Assembly: GCA_021292165.1 (NCBI GenBank)
Contig: CM037876.1
Span: 314,492,803-314,556,802, forward strand
Direction of reading: 5' to 3'
DNA from: Shinisaurus crocodilurus
Taxonomy: Eukaryota; Chordata; Lepidosauria; Squamata; Shinisauridae
Length of the DNA stretch: 64,000 bases
Shown here: positions 54,586 to 64,000 of the stretch, piece by piece
How positions within the stretch are numbered: position 1 is the stretch's first letter
Layout: the number at the start of each line of letters is the position of its first letter
Made by a program: the position numbers and the translations under genes
Notes under the pieces: generated by a model
What the model was told of the DNA's origin: nothing
Database searches by the model: none
Seen by the model: the letters and a program-made list of their open reading frames with translations, nothing else

Positions 54586-54640
54586 GGAGCCCGACGCGTT
54601 TCGGCCTGTGTATTTTTCAAGGCCTTCCTCAAGGGGCTGT
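54586..54640 (-). ncRNA. Hammerhead-ribozyme-like motif
   Basis: On the minus strand AGCCC (54634-54638) can pair with GGGCT (54588-54592) as stem I. Between them lie CTTGAGGA (54626-54633), a GGCC/GGCC stem II (54621-54624 with 54603-54606), GAA, then ACGCGT and C, where A-U and C-G could form a two-base stem III. This is the order of a minimal hammerhead of the type reported in Penelope-like retroelements. The core has one extra T relative to CUGANGA and an extra A before stem II, so cleavage may be lost. No Penelope RT was seen nearby. Confidence 0.4.
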
Positions 54641-55160
54641 GAATATTCAAAATACATACATTAAATTAACTTAACATGGTTGGGACAACACATAATAAAA
54701 ATACTTTCTCATTGTGTATGGAATTTCTTTACATTCTTATTAGAAATCATTTCAAAACATTTTTTCCGTTGCATTTGGATGCTTATCTCCTCCTGTTTCT
54801 GTCTATGATTATCTACCACCATCAATGTGGATGGTGTTTTACAGCAACAAAAAGTAAGGTGCTTACAATCTAAAATTCAATACAAAAGAGGCAATAGAGG
54901 AAAGGGAGGAAGAAGGACCAGGGGGGAACAGGAGAAGAATATTCACCTATATGCATACGTTCGACTTAGTTTCAATATGGGATGAGGTCTGAAGGGTTGT
55001 GCCACAAACTTCATAGACGAAGTGGGTTTTGAGAAGGCATTGGGAGGAAGAGAAGGCAAATATAACAGAAGTGGTCCAACTATGTGTACTGTATATATCC
55101 CTGAAACTCTTCATGCATTCCATGTTGGACATAAATTATGCCCAACATGGATACAAATCT
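54641..55160. other. Unassigned sequence
   Basis: AT-rich, with no recognised coding sequence. It may include the remainder of the element carrying the hammerhead-like motif. Confidence 0.25.
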
Positions 55161-56125
55161 ATGGTGTGACCACCCTTGGAACACTGTGTACAGTTCTGGT
55201 CACCACACCTAAAAAGGATATCGTAGAGCTGGAAAAGGTACAGAAAAGGGCAACCGAAATGATCAAGGGGCTGGAGAAACTCCCCTGTGATGAGGAAAGG
55301 TCACAACACTGAGGGCGTTTTAGCTTAGAAAAAGGGTGAGTAAAGCCAGGGAGACATGAACAAAGTGTACATAAGTATGCATGGTGTGGAGAAAGTGGAG
55401 AGGGAGACATTTTTCTCCCCCTTTCATAATACTAGCTGTGAGTCCTGCAAGACCTGGTCCCTGCTTCCCTGGCTCATCACACCTGGCCAGGGAGGGTGGC
55501 GCCCGACTGACTCCAGTCACAAAAGCTGCTGCTGCTCCTGCCTTTATTTGTTTGTTTGTTATCTGTAATTATTTCTGTTGTTGTTGTTTTTTTTGAATAT
55601 TTAGTGTTTTTTAAAATATTTTTTAACTTGCATTGCTGTTCTTATATTCTGTAGATTATTTTTTTTTAATATTATATTCAGTGTTCCTTGATGTTTTTGA
55701 ATATTATATTCAGTGTTCCTTGATGTTTTGTGTTCATGTCTTTTAGATTGTGAGCCTGAGGGCAGGGACTGTCTTATTATTAAGTTGTGTAAGCCGCTCT
55801 GAGAGCCTTTTCTGGCTGAAGAGCAGGGTATAAATGAAATAAATAAATAAATAAATAAAAAATACTAGAGCCCAGGGATTAGACAAATTCATGGAGGATA
55901 AGGCTAGCATCGCGATGGCTACTAGTCCTGATGGCTCTATGCTACCTCCAGGATCAGAGGCAGTATGCCACTGTATACCAGTTGCTGGGGAACATGGGCA
56001 GGAGGGTGCTATTGCACTCACGCCCTGCTTGTGGGTTTCCCACAGGCAGCCGGCTGGCCACTGTATGAACAGAATGCTGGACCAGATAGGCCTTTGTTCT
56101 GATTCAGCATGACTCTTATGTTATT
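55161..56125 (+). pseudogene. Old CR1-like LINE, split by family X
   Basis: 55161-55435 encodes a decayed TLGTLCTVLVTTPKKDIVEL and EKVQKRATEMIKGLEKLP, equivalent to the young CR1 segment [16 protein letters not shown]. The 3' end resumes at 55869 with GATTAGACAAATTCATGGAG and runs to CTCTTATGTT near 56120. Confidence 0.8.
55436..55860 (+). mobile_element. Family X retroelement, complete insertion, 425 bp
   Basis: Flanked by AATACTAG at 55428-55435 and 55861-55868. It starts CTGTGAGTCCTGCAAGACCT and ends GTAAGCCGCTCTGAGAGCC and (AAATA)n. TATTCAGTGTTCCTTGATGT is tandemly repeated twice near 55675-55730. The antisense relative at 2196-3400 shows both ends. It could be a SINE or a constantly truncated LINE; no pol III box is obvious. 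Confidence 0.75.
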
Positions 56126-56932
56126 ATATTATGATGCATCTGATGAAGGGGACTCTAGCACATGGGAGCTTATGCCATAATAAATACGTTAGCCTTTAAG
56201 GTGCCAAAATACTCTTTTCTGTTTTTGCTACAACAGATTAACATGGCGACCCTACTGAAAATTGCTTAAAATGAGATATATTTATAAAAAGCACTCCAGT
56301 GTTTGCTGAAGAAGGTAGAAACACCAGCATTGCATTCTTGCATGTGGTGCCTGCAGGATAAATTATGACCTTTCTTGGGAGTGAGGTATTTTCCACGCAC
56401 CACTGAGAACATCTTAAGCATCAAGGGACCACAGATAATCCCATTAGTGTTTTGCCACTCATGGGGGGGACTCATGAAGAACCAAGACATTTTAAACCAT
56501 CCTGGCATTTTTGCTGTTTGCAGCAGAACCCGTTATTGCTAGATTTTGGAAAGGAGGGACTCTGACCTGAGATCATCTATGAATGGACAAAGTTATGGGA
56601 ACTTATGATAATGGAAAAGCTCTCACACCAAATGAAAGCTACCAAAGGGCACGGGAAGTCAGGAGATGTTATATGTTAATATGGCACCCTGTATAAACTT
56701 TGCAGAAAACAACACAAATATACAGAGTGGTTCATTTCTGTCAGTCTCACAACAAAAGTAAATTATATGTAATAATTGAGGGCTGATGTTTTGATTTTAA
56801 TCTTTGATTTGTAATGTTTTGTCTAGTTATTTAAGAGGGTTGGAGGGAATGCCTTGATTTCTTAGTCTTTTCTTTGGGTAGCAATATTTATGTAAGGCCT
56901 TCAGTTTTCATTTCATGTACTACAACATACTC
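56126..56932. other. Unassigned sequence
   Basis: No repeat family or exon recognised. Confidence 0.2.
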
Positions 56933-56935
56933 TTA

Positions 56936-57067
56936 AGATACAATCCTGTGCAAATTTAGCCAGGAAAAGGTCCAACTCCCAGCATGCCCCAGCCAGCTGT
57001 GCTGGCTTGGGCATGCTGGGAGTTGTAGGACTTTTTTCCCTGTCTAAACTTGCATAGCATTGCACCA
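56936..57067. mobile_element. Harbinger-like foldback MITE
   Basis: AGATACAATCCTGTGCAAAT and GCATAGCATTGCACCA are inverted ends flanked by TTA at 56933-56935 and 57068-57070. The arms contain CCAACTCCCAGCATGCCCC around CAGCTGTGCTGG. Same family as 36023-36161. Confidence 0.7.
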
Positions 57068-57339
57068 TTACTTAGTTAAAGTTGTTGTAATCTCCTTTGT
57101 TCATGGGAGATAATTATTCTTGTGACTGCTTACAGAAAGTAAAAATCGCAGAAAGAAAACTTCCACTTTGGTGCACGGAACCCTGCGGAGGGGCAGCCTC
57201 TCAAATATCCTGCCAAGTGCAGTGTTTAACCAAACATCTACCTTTGGTCAGAAATCAGGGGAATGAGGAGCAGAGAACATTTGAAACTCTGCTCAGGCCC
57301 TTTGTGGCTTCTGCAATGTCACCAGGTATTACACATCTT

Positions 57340-57425
57340 TTTTTGTGAACCGTCTAGAGAGCTTCAGCTATTGGGCGGTATAGAAATGTAATAAATAAAT
57401 AAACAAACAAACAAACAAACAAATC
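57340..57425 (+). repeat. L2-like LINE 3' end
   Basis: GTGAACCGTCTAGAGAGCTT and GGGCGGTATAGAAATGTAAT followed by (AAAC)n. Then (TATC)n at 57461-57502. Confidence 0.7.
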
Positions 57426-57458
57426 TTCACAATCATCATGATTAGAAAATTGGTTTTA

Positions 57459-57503
<45 letters not shown>

Positions 57504-57938
57504 CCTGGAAGCTGCACTTCTCAGTTTGCAGATCTCTGCTCACTTGGACAGTGTTTTTATAAAATGACACCATATGGATTTTCAGCAAGCCCAGAAATGG
57601 CTCTACAACCGCTAAGATGCTCAACACTTGATGAATATAATATCAGCTGGTAATCTGCATGTGCGTGAATGGGTTGCCGCAGACACATCAACACAGAGAG
57701 ACTTTGCATTCCCCCTCATGCACAATGATTTTCAATACGGAGTCACATCACATCACCCCATTCTGTGGCTACTCATCCAGGGCTGGTTCACAGATGCCTA
57801 TTTATCCTGCAACGTCAAGGAATGACTTGCATATGCGGATGGCCCATCACGGACATGTCACCATGGTTATAATGCTCACCTCCCCTCAGCTCAAAATGCT
57901 TTCCGGTGGGATCGGGTGACTTTGACCCATGTCAGCCG

Positions 57939-58595
57939 CAGGGATGTTGAAGAGTCCTTGGTCTCGAGTCATGAGTCTTTGGACCCGAGTCTCGAGTCCG
58001 AGTCCGAGTCCTTGGTCCAAAATGGTGACTCGTCACGAGTCACTCCCAAAGATGACTCCACGAGTCCCTATTAAAATCAATGGGGTTTTTTCCCAACAAA
58101 ATAAGGCTACTTCAGATGTGTGGCTTAAATAATTTCTAGGCACAAGTGTGCCTTTTTATTTCAAAACTCTGCCACTGATTTGACAAGAACAAACCAGGCA
58201 GACAAACCCAAAATAACCAGGCAGGCAGAGGAGGCAGGGAACCCCAAAGCAGGCAGGCAGAGGCCTTTGTCTTGGACAATTCAAACTGTGGAACTGCTTA
58301 AGAAGAGACCAGGCAGGCAGAGGAGGCTGGGAACCCCAGACAGGCAGGCAGAGGCAGCCAAACCCAAAATGTCTGAAAGGTTGCATTTTAGGAAAATGAT
58401 TTTAAAAAATAAAATCTTCGCCGGCAATCGCACTTCTCTCCACTCCTTCTGGCACAGCCCAGGGATGTTGAAGAATCCTTGGTCTCGAGTCCTGAGTCGA
58501 GTCTCGAGTCCCATTAAAAATAGTGGGACTCGAGTCAGAGGGGGGACTCAGTCCGACTCACGAGTCGAGTCCTAGAGTCCGAGTCCCCATCCCTG
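57939..58595 (-). mobile_element. hAT transposon (GACTCG-rich family), copy 3
   Basis: CAGGGATG and CATCCCTG with a perfect 8-bp duplication GTCAGCCG (57931-57938, 58596-58603). It carries the same GCAGGCAGAGG blocks and the same internal extra terminal unit at its right end (58460-58595). Most of the transposase remnant of copy 2 is deleted; only CACTCCTTCTGGCACAGCC is left. Confidence 0.95.
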
Positions 58596-58603
58596 GTCAG
58601 CCG

Positions 58604-59140
58604 TCACTTGATGCGCCATCATTAAGTGACAAGCTATGCCAGCAGCATGGCTCTTCTTATGCATGTGCGAACAAGCTCTCGGAGAGAGACTGGCCCAGGG
58701 ATCTTGCCTGGTGCAAAAAAACCTCCTTGGAATCCAAAGCTCAATATCGCAACCTTCCTCTTCCAGGTGAACCTGTTCGCTCACCAAGTGCATGCCTGTG
58801 CCGTTCCCTCCTCCTCCTCCTCCTGTAGCAGAAGTCACAACTTCTTTGGAAAGTCTTGTTTGGCCAAGGAGTAGCACATTTCAGTTCTCTCAGACTTTGG
58901 ATCAGGTCCAATGCCAAGGTCAATTACGGCCGCTTTGCCAGCTGCCTGGCGTCTTTATCTCTGCCGGGTGCCGGCGTGCTCGGCTGCCGCTTCGTTTGGC
59001 TGGAATTAAGCAGGCAGGTGGTTAACCAACTGCTTGCGGTGCCCTTGCAGAAGAGCAGTTGCAGAAATGCCTCCTTCGTTCGCCTCACAATTTGGGCAAG
59101 GAAGGTTGATTGCGGCGGGTGGGGTGGGAGCACAGTGTAT
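58604..59140. other. Unassigned sequence
   Basis: Overlapping frames of 60-122 codons without domains. A (TCC)n tract lies near 58808. Confidence 0.2.
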
Positions 59141-59149
59141 TTGCCATGC

Positions 59150-59275
59150 CCTTCGTTGGTTCACCATGCATCATTTTATCTTCACAACAACCCAGTGAGG
59201 TCAGTTAGGCCGAGGGATAGTTAGTGGCCCAAGGTAACCTTCATGGCAGAGGAGGGATTTGAACTAGGGGCGCCC
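59150..59275 (-). repeat. Diverged Sauria SINE fragment
   Basis: Antisense. ATCTTCACAACAACCCAGTG, AGTGGCCCAAGGTAACCTTC and GGATTTGAACTAGGGG, with the tail and head lost. Confidence 0.6.
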
Positions 59276-59424
59276 CAAATTGACAATGACTATTTCTCAG
59301 CCATGTCACCCACCTCAAAATTGTCTGATATATTCTGGGGGCGCACAGAAATTCTTTTGAGGGGGAAGACAATAGGAGCAGCTACCATTTTATTTCCCCT
59401 AGAAAGCCCTGTTCTGAGGCACTA

Positions 59425-59684
59425 CAGTAATACCTTGGATTGCAAGTAACTTGGTCTGAGAGCGTTTTGCAAGACAAGCAATTTATTATTATTATTTTTT
59501 ACTTGATAAACGAGCAAGGTCTTGCAAGACAAGTCGTAGGGATGTAACCGCTCGCCTTGAGTGGGCGTAGCGGGCCGAAATCGGCCCCGCTCACGCCCGC
59601 CAGAGACTCGCTTTGATATAAGAGTGTTTTGGATTACAAGCACGGTTCCGGAATGAATTATGCTTGCAATCCAAGGTATTACTG
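59425..59684. mobile_element. Pogo/Tigger-like MITE, 260 bp
   Basis: CAGTAATACCTTGGATTGCA and TGCAATCCAAGGTATTACTG are perfect inverted ends, flanked by TA on both sides (59423-59424, 59685-59686), as for Tc1/mariner/pogo elements. The centre contains a second GC-rich inverted repeat with GGGCGTAGCGGG and CCCGCTCACGCCC (about 59562-59600). Confidence 0.85.
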
Positions 59685-59689
59685 TACTT

Positions 59690-60470
59690 TTCAAGTGCTG
59701 GGAAATTCAGAATGGTGCCTTCATTTAAAAAATGGCTGCCTCCTTTGCGACTCCCCGGGGCCACTGTAACACTGGACGGTGGCTGAATATCTACAGAAAC
59801 ACACACACTTCTACAGAGTGGACGGGTCGTTCTTCCAGCAGCTCGTTTTATTCGAGACATGGAGTATTAAATATCCCTCCAAAGATAGGGCAGTGATTGA
59901 AGTGGACTTGTAAAACATATAAAGTCACAGAGTACCATGCCATGAAATCCTATTTTTAAACTTGGTGGCAATGTGAGAGGGGAGTTTGGATTTCTTTAAA
60001 ATAAATTTTTAAAAAATTATATAAGAATGTATTTCATAAAACAGGAAAATTGGCCCCTGGACCACCAGAGGTTGCCCCCCAATTTTTAAAAGTGTCCTAT
60101 ATTGGGTTTTTGGGGAGGGGGGCGTCGTCGAAGCGAAGGGAGGAACGAGAGTCACATTTATTCAGAAGTAAGCTCCATCAGAATCAGTGGGACTTACTCC
60201 TAAGTAAATATGCTGAAGGATCAGCTAAATTATTCGGAGACCCAAGGCTGGGTGAGGGCCAATTTCATGGAATGGTTTCTCCTTGAATTGCTGGGTCCCC
60301 TTCACAAGTTTTTGGTTGAATCACTGTGCCTCATTTGAACCCAGGTCTTGTTGGTTCAAGAGCTTCCAGGGGAGCACAGGGGGCAAAAAACTAGATGAGA
60401 GAGACAATGGGGCACTTAGGTAATTTTAGACTCTGGCATTATGGGGGGTGGTACTGTGCACTGCTTCAGT
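59690..60470. other. Unassigned, with a dispersed palindromic fragment
   Basis: 60159-60215 has CAGAAGTAAGCTCCATCAGA and GGGACTTACTCCTAAGTAAA. The same style recurs at 61303-61376 (CAGAAGTAAGTTCCACTG, TACTCCCAGGTAAGTGGG), so both are probably pieces of one repeat family. The rest shows nothing recognisable. Confidence 0.35.
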
Positions 60471-60846
60471 TTAAGAGAAGACTGAGGGGAGATATGATTG
60501 TGCTCTTCAAGTGCTTGAAAGGTTGTCACACAGAGAGGGTCTTCTTGACCGCCGAAGAGTACAGGACATGAATTAATGGGCTCAAGTCACAGGAAGCCAG
60601 ATTCCAGCTGAACATCAGGAAAAATTTCCTGACTGTCAGAGCAATAAGACAATGGAATCAACTACCTAGGGAGGTGGTGGGCTCTCCCACTCTGGAGGCA
60701 TTCAAGGTGCAGCTGGACAGCCATCTGTCAGGGATGCTTTGACCTGGATTCCTGCACTGAGCAGGGGGTTGGACTTGATGGCCTTGTGGGCCTTCCAACT
60801 CGATGGCCTTCCAACTCTACTTTTCTAGGATCCCATGACTCTATGC
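60471..60846 (+). pseudogene. CR1 LINE 3' fragment
   Basis: AAGACTGAGGGGAGATATGA through ACTACCTAGGGAGGTGGTGG to the coding end, then GCAGGGGGTTGGACTTGATG and a partly duplicated GATGGCCTTCCAACTC. An internal deletion near 60540 breaks the reading frame. Somewhat older than the copies at 6836 and 38028. Confidence 0.88.
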
Positions 60847-62489
60847 TCCCAGTGGTCTCAGCCCCCCCACCCCACTGCTGGGCAATGTGTATTTATTTAT
60901 TCATATTAATTAATGACATTTCTTTGTCACTTTTCCAGACTGAGGTCTTCCCCACAAAGATATCAAGAGCCTAGATATACATTTTCCGAGTGGTGAGCTG
61001 CTGCCAGTCAGAAGAATAGACACCACAGCGGGTCTAGATGGGCCACTGGTCCGCCCGGTGGGGGTTGCCCTGGCCTGTTCGGGCACTGTGGACGTGCGGT
61101 GGTGGGCTGAGCAGTGTCAAGGCTGATGGCCCCGCTCCCAACCTCCGCATGTGCCCGTGTACCGAGAGGCTTAGCCGTCGGGTGACCAGGTGCAAAAGAG
61201 GAATTCCTCCTTCTACACAGGATTAATTCTGCGTTTAAATTAATTCAATCTACTCTCTGCATTTGAGTTTGAAACTTACACTGCAACCCGCTACCTGCCC
61301 ACTCAGAAGTAAGTTCCACTGTAAGTTCAATGTGGCATACTCCCAGGTAAGTGGGGTGGGGACAGGATTGCAGCTTGACTCACCTGAATGCCTATCGTTG
61401 CAATTTGGAATCGCCCATCTTTGCTGTTGGCAGTTTTCTTGGCATGGCAGCGGCGGTGGCGGCGGCGGCGGCAGCAACAACAAAGCCATGCGACGCATCA
61501 TAAACGATGCTGCTAGGGCGGCCATGTGCAAAGGAGGGCAGGGCTCCTGTGCCATTCATAGTCCTGCAGAAGAGGGGATTTCAGCAGGGGTGACATTCCC
61601 TCTCTTCTCAGCTATGAATGGCGCAGGAGCCCTGTCTTCTTTTGCACTTGCCCCCCCCCCCAGATTTCAGCATAGCCCGGTGAATGCAAACATTTAGGTA
61701 TCTTCTCGGCCTGCTTCCACTGTGGGGGCGGAGGCTTCACTGTGGGGGAAGGAGCCTAAACCCACCATTTTGGGGACTTTTCCAAGAGGGGTGTTTTTTT
61801 GGTGTGTGTGTGTGTGTGTGTGGCTCTCACTCCTCCAAGATTCAGGCCAGTGACGATCTTTTATGGCCAGGCAACCTCCAAGGAACGATGATAAGAACAG
61901 TTTTGACCGCAGTGAAAGCGGGCAGGTGCTATTAAGTATGGAGCACAGGCATAAAGTTTAACCGGGATATGGATCCATCGTTATAGGCTTCAAAAGGATT
62001 TGGATTCTGTTATCAGAATGCTGTCGAAGGAGTTGGGGGTCATAGTTAACTGTTCGTTCTCGTTGTTGTCGTTGCTGTTGTTGTTTTTAAAAGAAAAATG
62101 CCAGCTGTCCGGCCTGGGCAAGCAAGGATATCTGCTGCCATGCCAAATGCAACGGAGTCGTGTTTTTCAGTTCTAACCGTGTGGGGGACAAGGCGCAGCT
62201 ACTCAGCAGGACACAGAATGGGACTCTATATATGCTCAGAGGTCCTTTCTTTTAAAAATACGATGTTACTCCCCACCTTTGTATTTTAGGAGGTGGGGAC
62301 GCCAAAGAGGGCAAGGTTAAAACCAAGGGTGCCGTGCGCCAAGAAGACACAGCTGTCCCTGCAGGAGATCGAGGAGATCTTGTATGCTGCCCCCTGTGAG
62401 ACTCTGCTGGGAGAGCGTTGATCAGACCTCCTCCCAGGAATGTTTCTGGCTCACATGCTTTGGATTCAACCTCCGTGATGGCCCTATGC
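60847..62489. other. Unassigned, GC-moderate
   Basis: Contains a (GGC)n-like tract at 61449-61473 and (GT)n at 61803-61821. Open frames (up to 144 codons, 61263-61697) run across these simple repeats and show no domain. Confidence 0.25.
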
Positions 62490-63410
62490 CAGTGATGGCG
62501 AACCTTTTTGAGCCCCAGTGCCCAAACTGCAACACAAAACCAACTTATTTATTTCAAAGTGCCAACACTGCAATTAAACCTGAATACCGAGGTTTTAGTT
62601 TTAGAAAAACAATTCATACAGTTGTCCGAATTAATTAACATATTTTGTCTTAAAAGAAAAACACAATAACAGAGCTTTCAATGATACAAACAGTTTTTTG
62701 TTGAAAAAAAAATCAACTCAAAAAATTATTATAGTACTACATTGTACACATAGCCTGAAGGGAATTTATACAAACTTTTTAAATAATTAGGCACATGTAT
62801 TTTTGGAGAAGGGATTCTCAACTTGTAATATGATTATATGCCAGACTGAAATTGTATGGGGCAAGCTTTACCCCGGGTCCTTTCCCTGCTTCTACAGGTG
62901 TCGGATTAGTAAAAGTAAAAGTCAACCCGTACTAGGATGAGCAAGATAAACAAGAAAACTAAACGTGCTTAACACATTTTAAACACTTTATGTCTTGGAC
63001 TGCAAACAGTGCATTAGGTAAGAGTTTGCATCGGGCATGCTTTTGCACAATTAATGTGATTTTTGCTATTGCATGCATGCTGATAATTTGTCAAACCTTG
63101 GCTCATACTCCGTTAGTTTGAGAGCAACACATGCAGCACTCAGGTCAACTGTTAGGGCTTTACATCCAAGCCATGCTCTGTGCATCATTCTTCAAAATCT
63201 TTTAAATGTGATAACAATGTAGAAAAGAATTCTGTAACAGGAATTCTAGAATACAATCATTCTGTTCCACATTGTGAGAAAGAACAAGATCATTAGTGTT
63301 TTGCAGAAGGGGACAGTCTTTTCGCGATCTGGTGACCAATGGCTCGAGTGCCCACAGAGAGGTCCCTGCGTGCCAGCTGTGGCACCCGTGCCATAGGTTC
63401 GCCATCACTG
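62490..63410. mobile_element. SPIN-like hAT transposon, 921 bp
   Basis: CAGTGATGGCGAACC and GGTTCGCCATCACTG are perfect ends, with an 8-bp duplication CCCTATGC at 62482-62489 and 63411-63418. The left subterminal part (AGTGCCCAAACTGCAACAC, AAGTGCCAACACTGCAATTA) and right part (GTGCCCACAGAGAGG, CTGTGGCACCCGTGCCATAG) strongly resemble SPIN elements. The interior is AT-rich without a transposase frame, so it is non-autonomous. Confidence 0.88.
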
Positions 63411-63418
63411 CCCTATGC

Positions 63419-63553
63419 CAGTGTTCTCCAGCCTTGGGTCCCCAGACGTTTTTGGCCTACAACTCCCAGCATGCCCCAGCCAGCATAGCTGGCTGGGGCA
63501 TGCTGGGAGTTGTAGGCCAAAAACACCCGGGGACCCAAGGTTGGAGAACCCTG
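63419..63553. mobile_element. Foldback MITE (CAGTGTTCTCC family)
   Basis: CAGTGTTCTCCAGCCTTGGG to GGTTGGAGAACCCTG, with arms of about 65 bp meeting at AGCATAGCTGG and paired CTACAACTCCCAGCATGCCC motifs. Its first base directly follows the right target duplication of the SPIN-like element, so that element landed exactly at the MITE border. Confidence 0.9.
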
Positions 63554-64000
63554 CAAGTTTAGCCTATGAAGGGCTTCAGTGGAGTTCACGGCCCAGCTGA
63601 CCCGTGCAGAAATACGAGGGAGGGTGCTGCGGAGCTCTGGGCCGGCTGTCTTAGGGCGACCACTCCGGCCTTTTGCAAGTGTGCGCGTCTCCTTTAGGTA
63701 TAGCAGAGTAGGGATATGAAATACTGTTCTGGGCTTGTGTGAGGGTGAGGGGTCAGGAGTTACATTGATTAATGTTTGCATTCGTGTTTTCAGAGGGGAG
63801 GTTGAATTCAAGAGACTTTGGGCATGGCAGTCTGGCAGGCCTGGCTCTTTGCTTGCTGTTTTGTTTTGTTTTTAACTGAGGCCCTGCCTTTGGGTACACA
63901 CCAATGCATTTCTTTTGCTTGCTATGTTTTTTTTTTTTTTAAAAAGCTTTCTTTTTAATCTTTACAAACAATTATGGAGAACCTCTAGATAATTAAGTAT
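63554..64000. other. Unassigned sequence
   Basis: T run near 63930. No repeat or exon recognised. Confidence 0.2.

Noticed and set aside
61263..61697. 144-codon plus-strand frame as a gene
   Set aside because: It runs across a (GGC)n tract and a dispersed palindromic repeat fragment and has no recognisable domain.

Overview
The window looks like nuclear DNA of a squamate reptile (lizard or snake). The main evidence is at least seven Sauria-type tRNA SINEs, whose head carries a B-box close to GGTTCTAGTCC and whose tail is a GGTATAAATATAATAAATA-type LINE end. Young CR1 LINEs, L2-like LINE tails, a zinc-finger LINE and several hAT DNA transposons support this. I cannot name the species. No host protein-coding exon could be recognised with confidence, so the segment is best read as intergenic or intronic DNA that is rich in transposable elements. 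The only promoter-like stretch is a CpG-dense block at about 28.4-29.13 kb.

Layout. 0-8.5 kb: an L2 relic split by a Sauria SINE, a hAT inside a LINE/SINE-like element, a solo LTR with a 5-bp target duplication, a longer endogenous-retrovirus LTR with leader and gag start, and a Sauria SINE cut by both a 5S-derived SINE and a CR1. 8.5-17 kb: mostly unique or unrecognised DNA with two antisense CR1 tails and short foldback elements. 17.2-19.9 kb: a long antisense CR1 with an 847-codon reading frame (partial endonuclease plus reverse transcriptase). 21.7-23 kb: a frameshifted LINE ending in a C2H2 zinc finger. 24.9-26.3 kb: a CR1 tail split by a 967-bp hAT that still encodes a transposase dimerisation domain. 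28-31.5 kb: L2 relics, the CpG block, a perfect foldback element and a 5S-headed SINE with a CR1 tail. 32.7-33.8 kb: a solo copy of the ERV LTR inside an old CR1. 34-48 kb: dense nests, including a CpG-rich 522-bp hAT that imitates a CpG island. 48-57 kb: less dense, with an L1-type insertion, a hammerhead-ribozyme-like RNA motif and a nested old CR1. 57.9-63.6 kb: a third copy of the GACTCG-rich hAT, a pogo-like MITE, a CR1 tail and a SPIN-like hAT abutting a foldback element.

How the parts relate. Most elements can be ordered in time because younger insertions split older ones with target-site duplications: 8 bp for hAT, 5-6 bp for LTR, 20 bp for L1, 3 bp for Harbinger-like. The oldest layer is a CR1 family with long eroded copies. 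Young CR1 copies are almost identical to each other and also supply the 3' tail of a 5S rRNA-headed SINE. Points most worth checking are the swapping of 5S rRNA heads between two different tails, the hAT family whose end contains a complete extra copy of both termini, the foldback elements carrying paired ZNF143-like motifs, and the hammerhead-like motif. All calls were made by eye; no alignment or database search was run.
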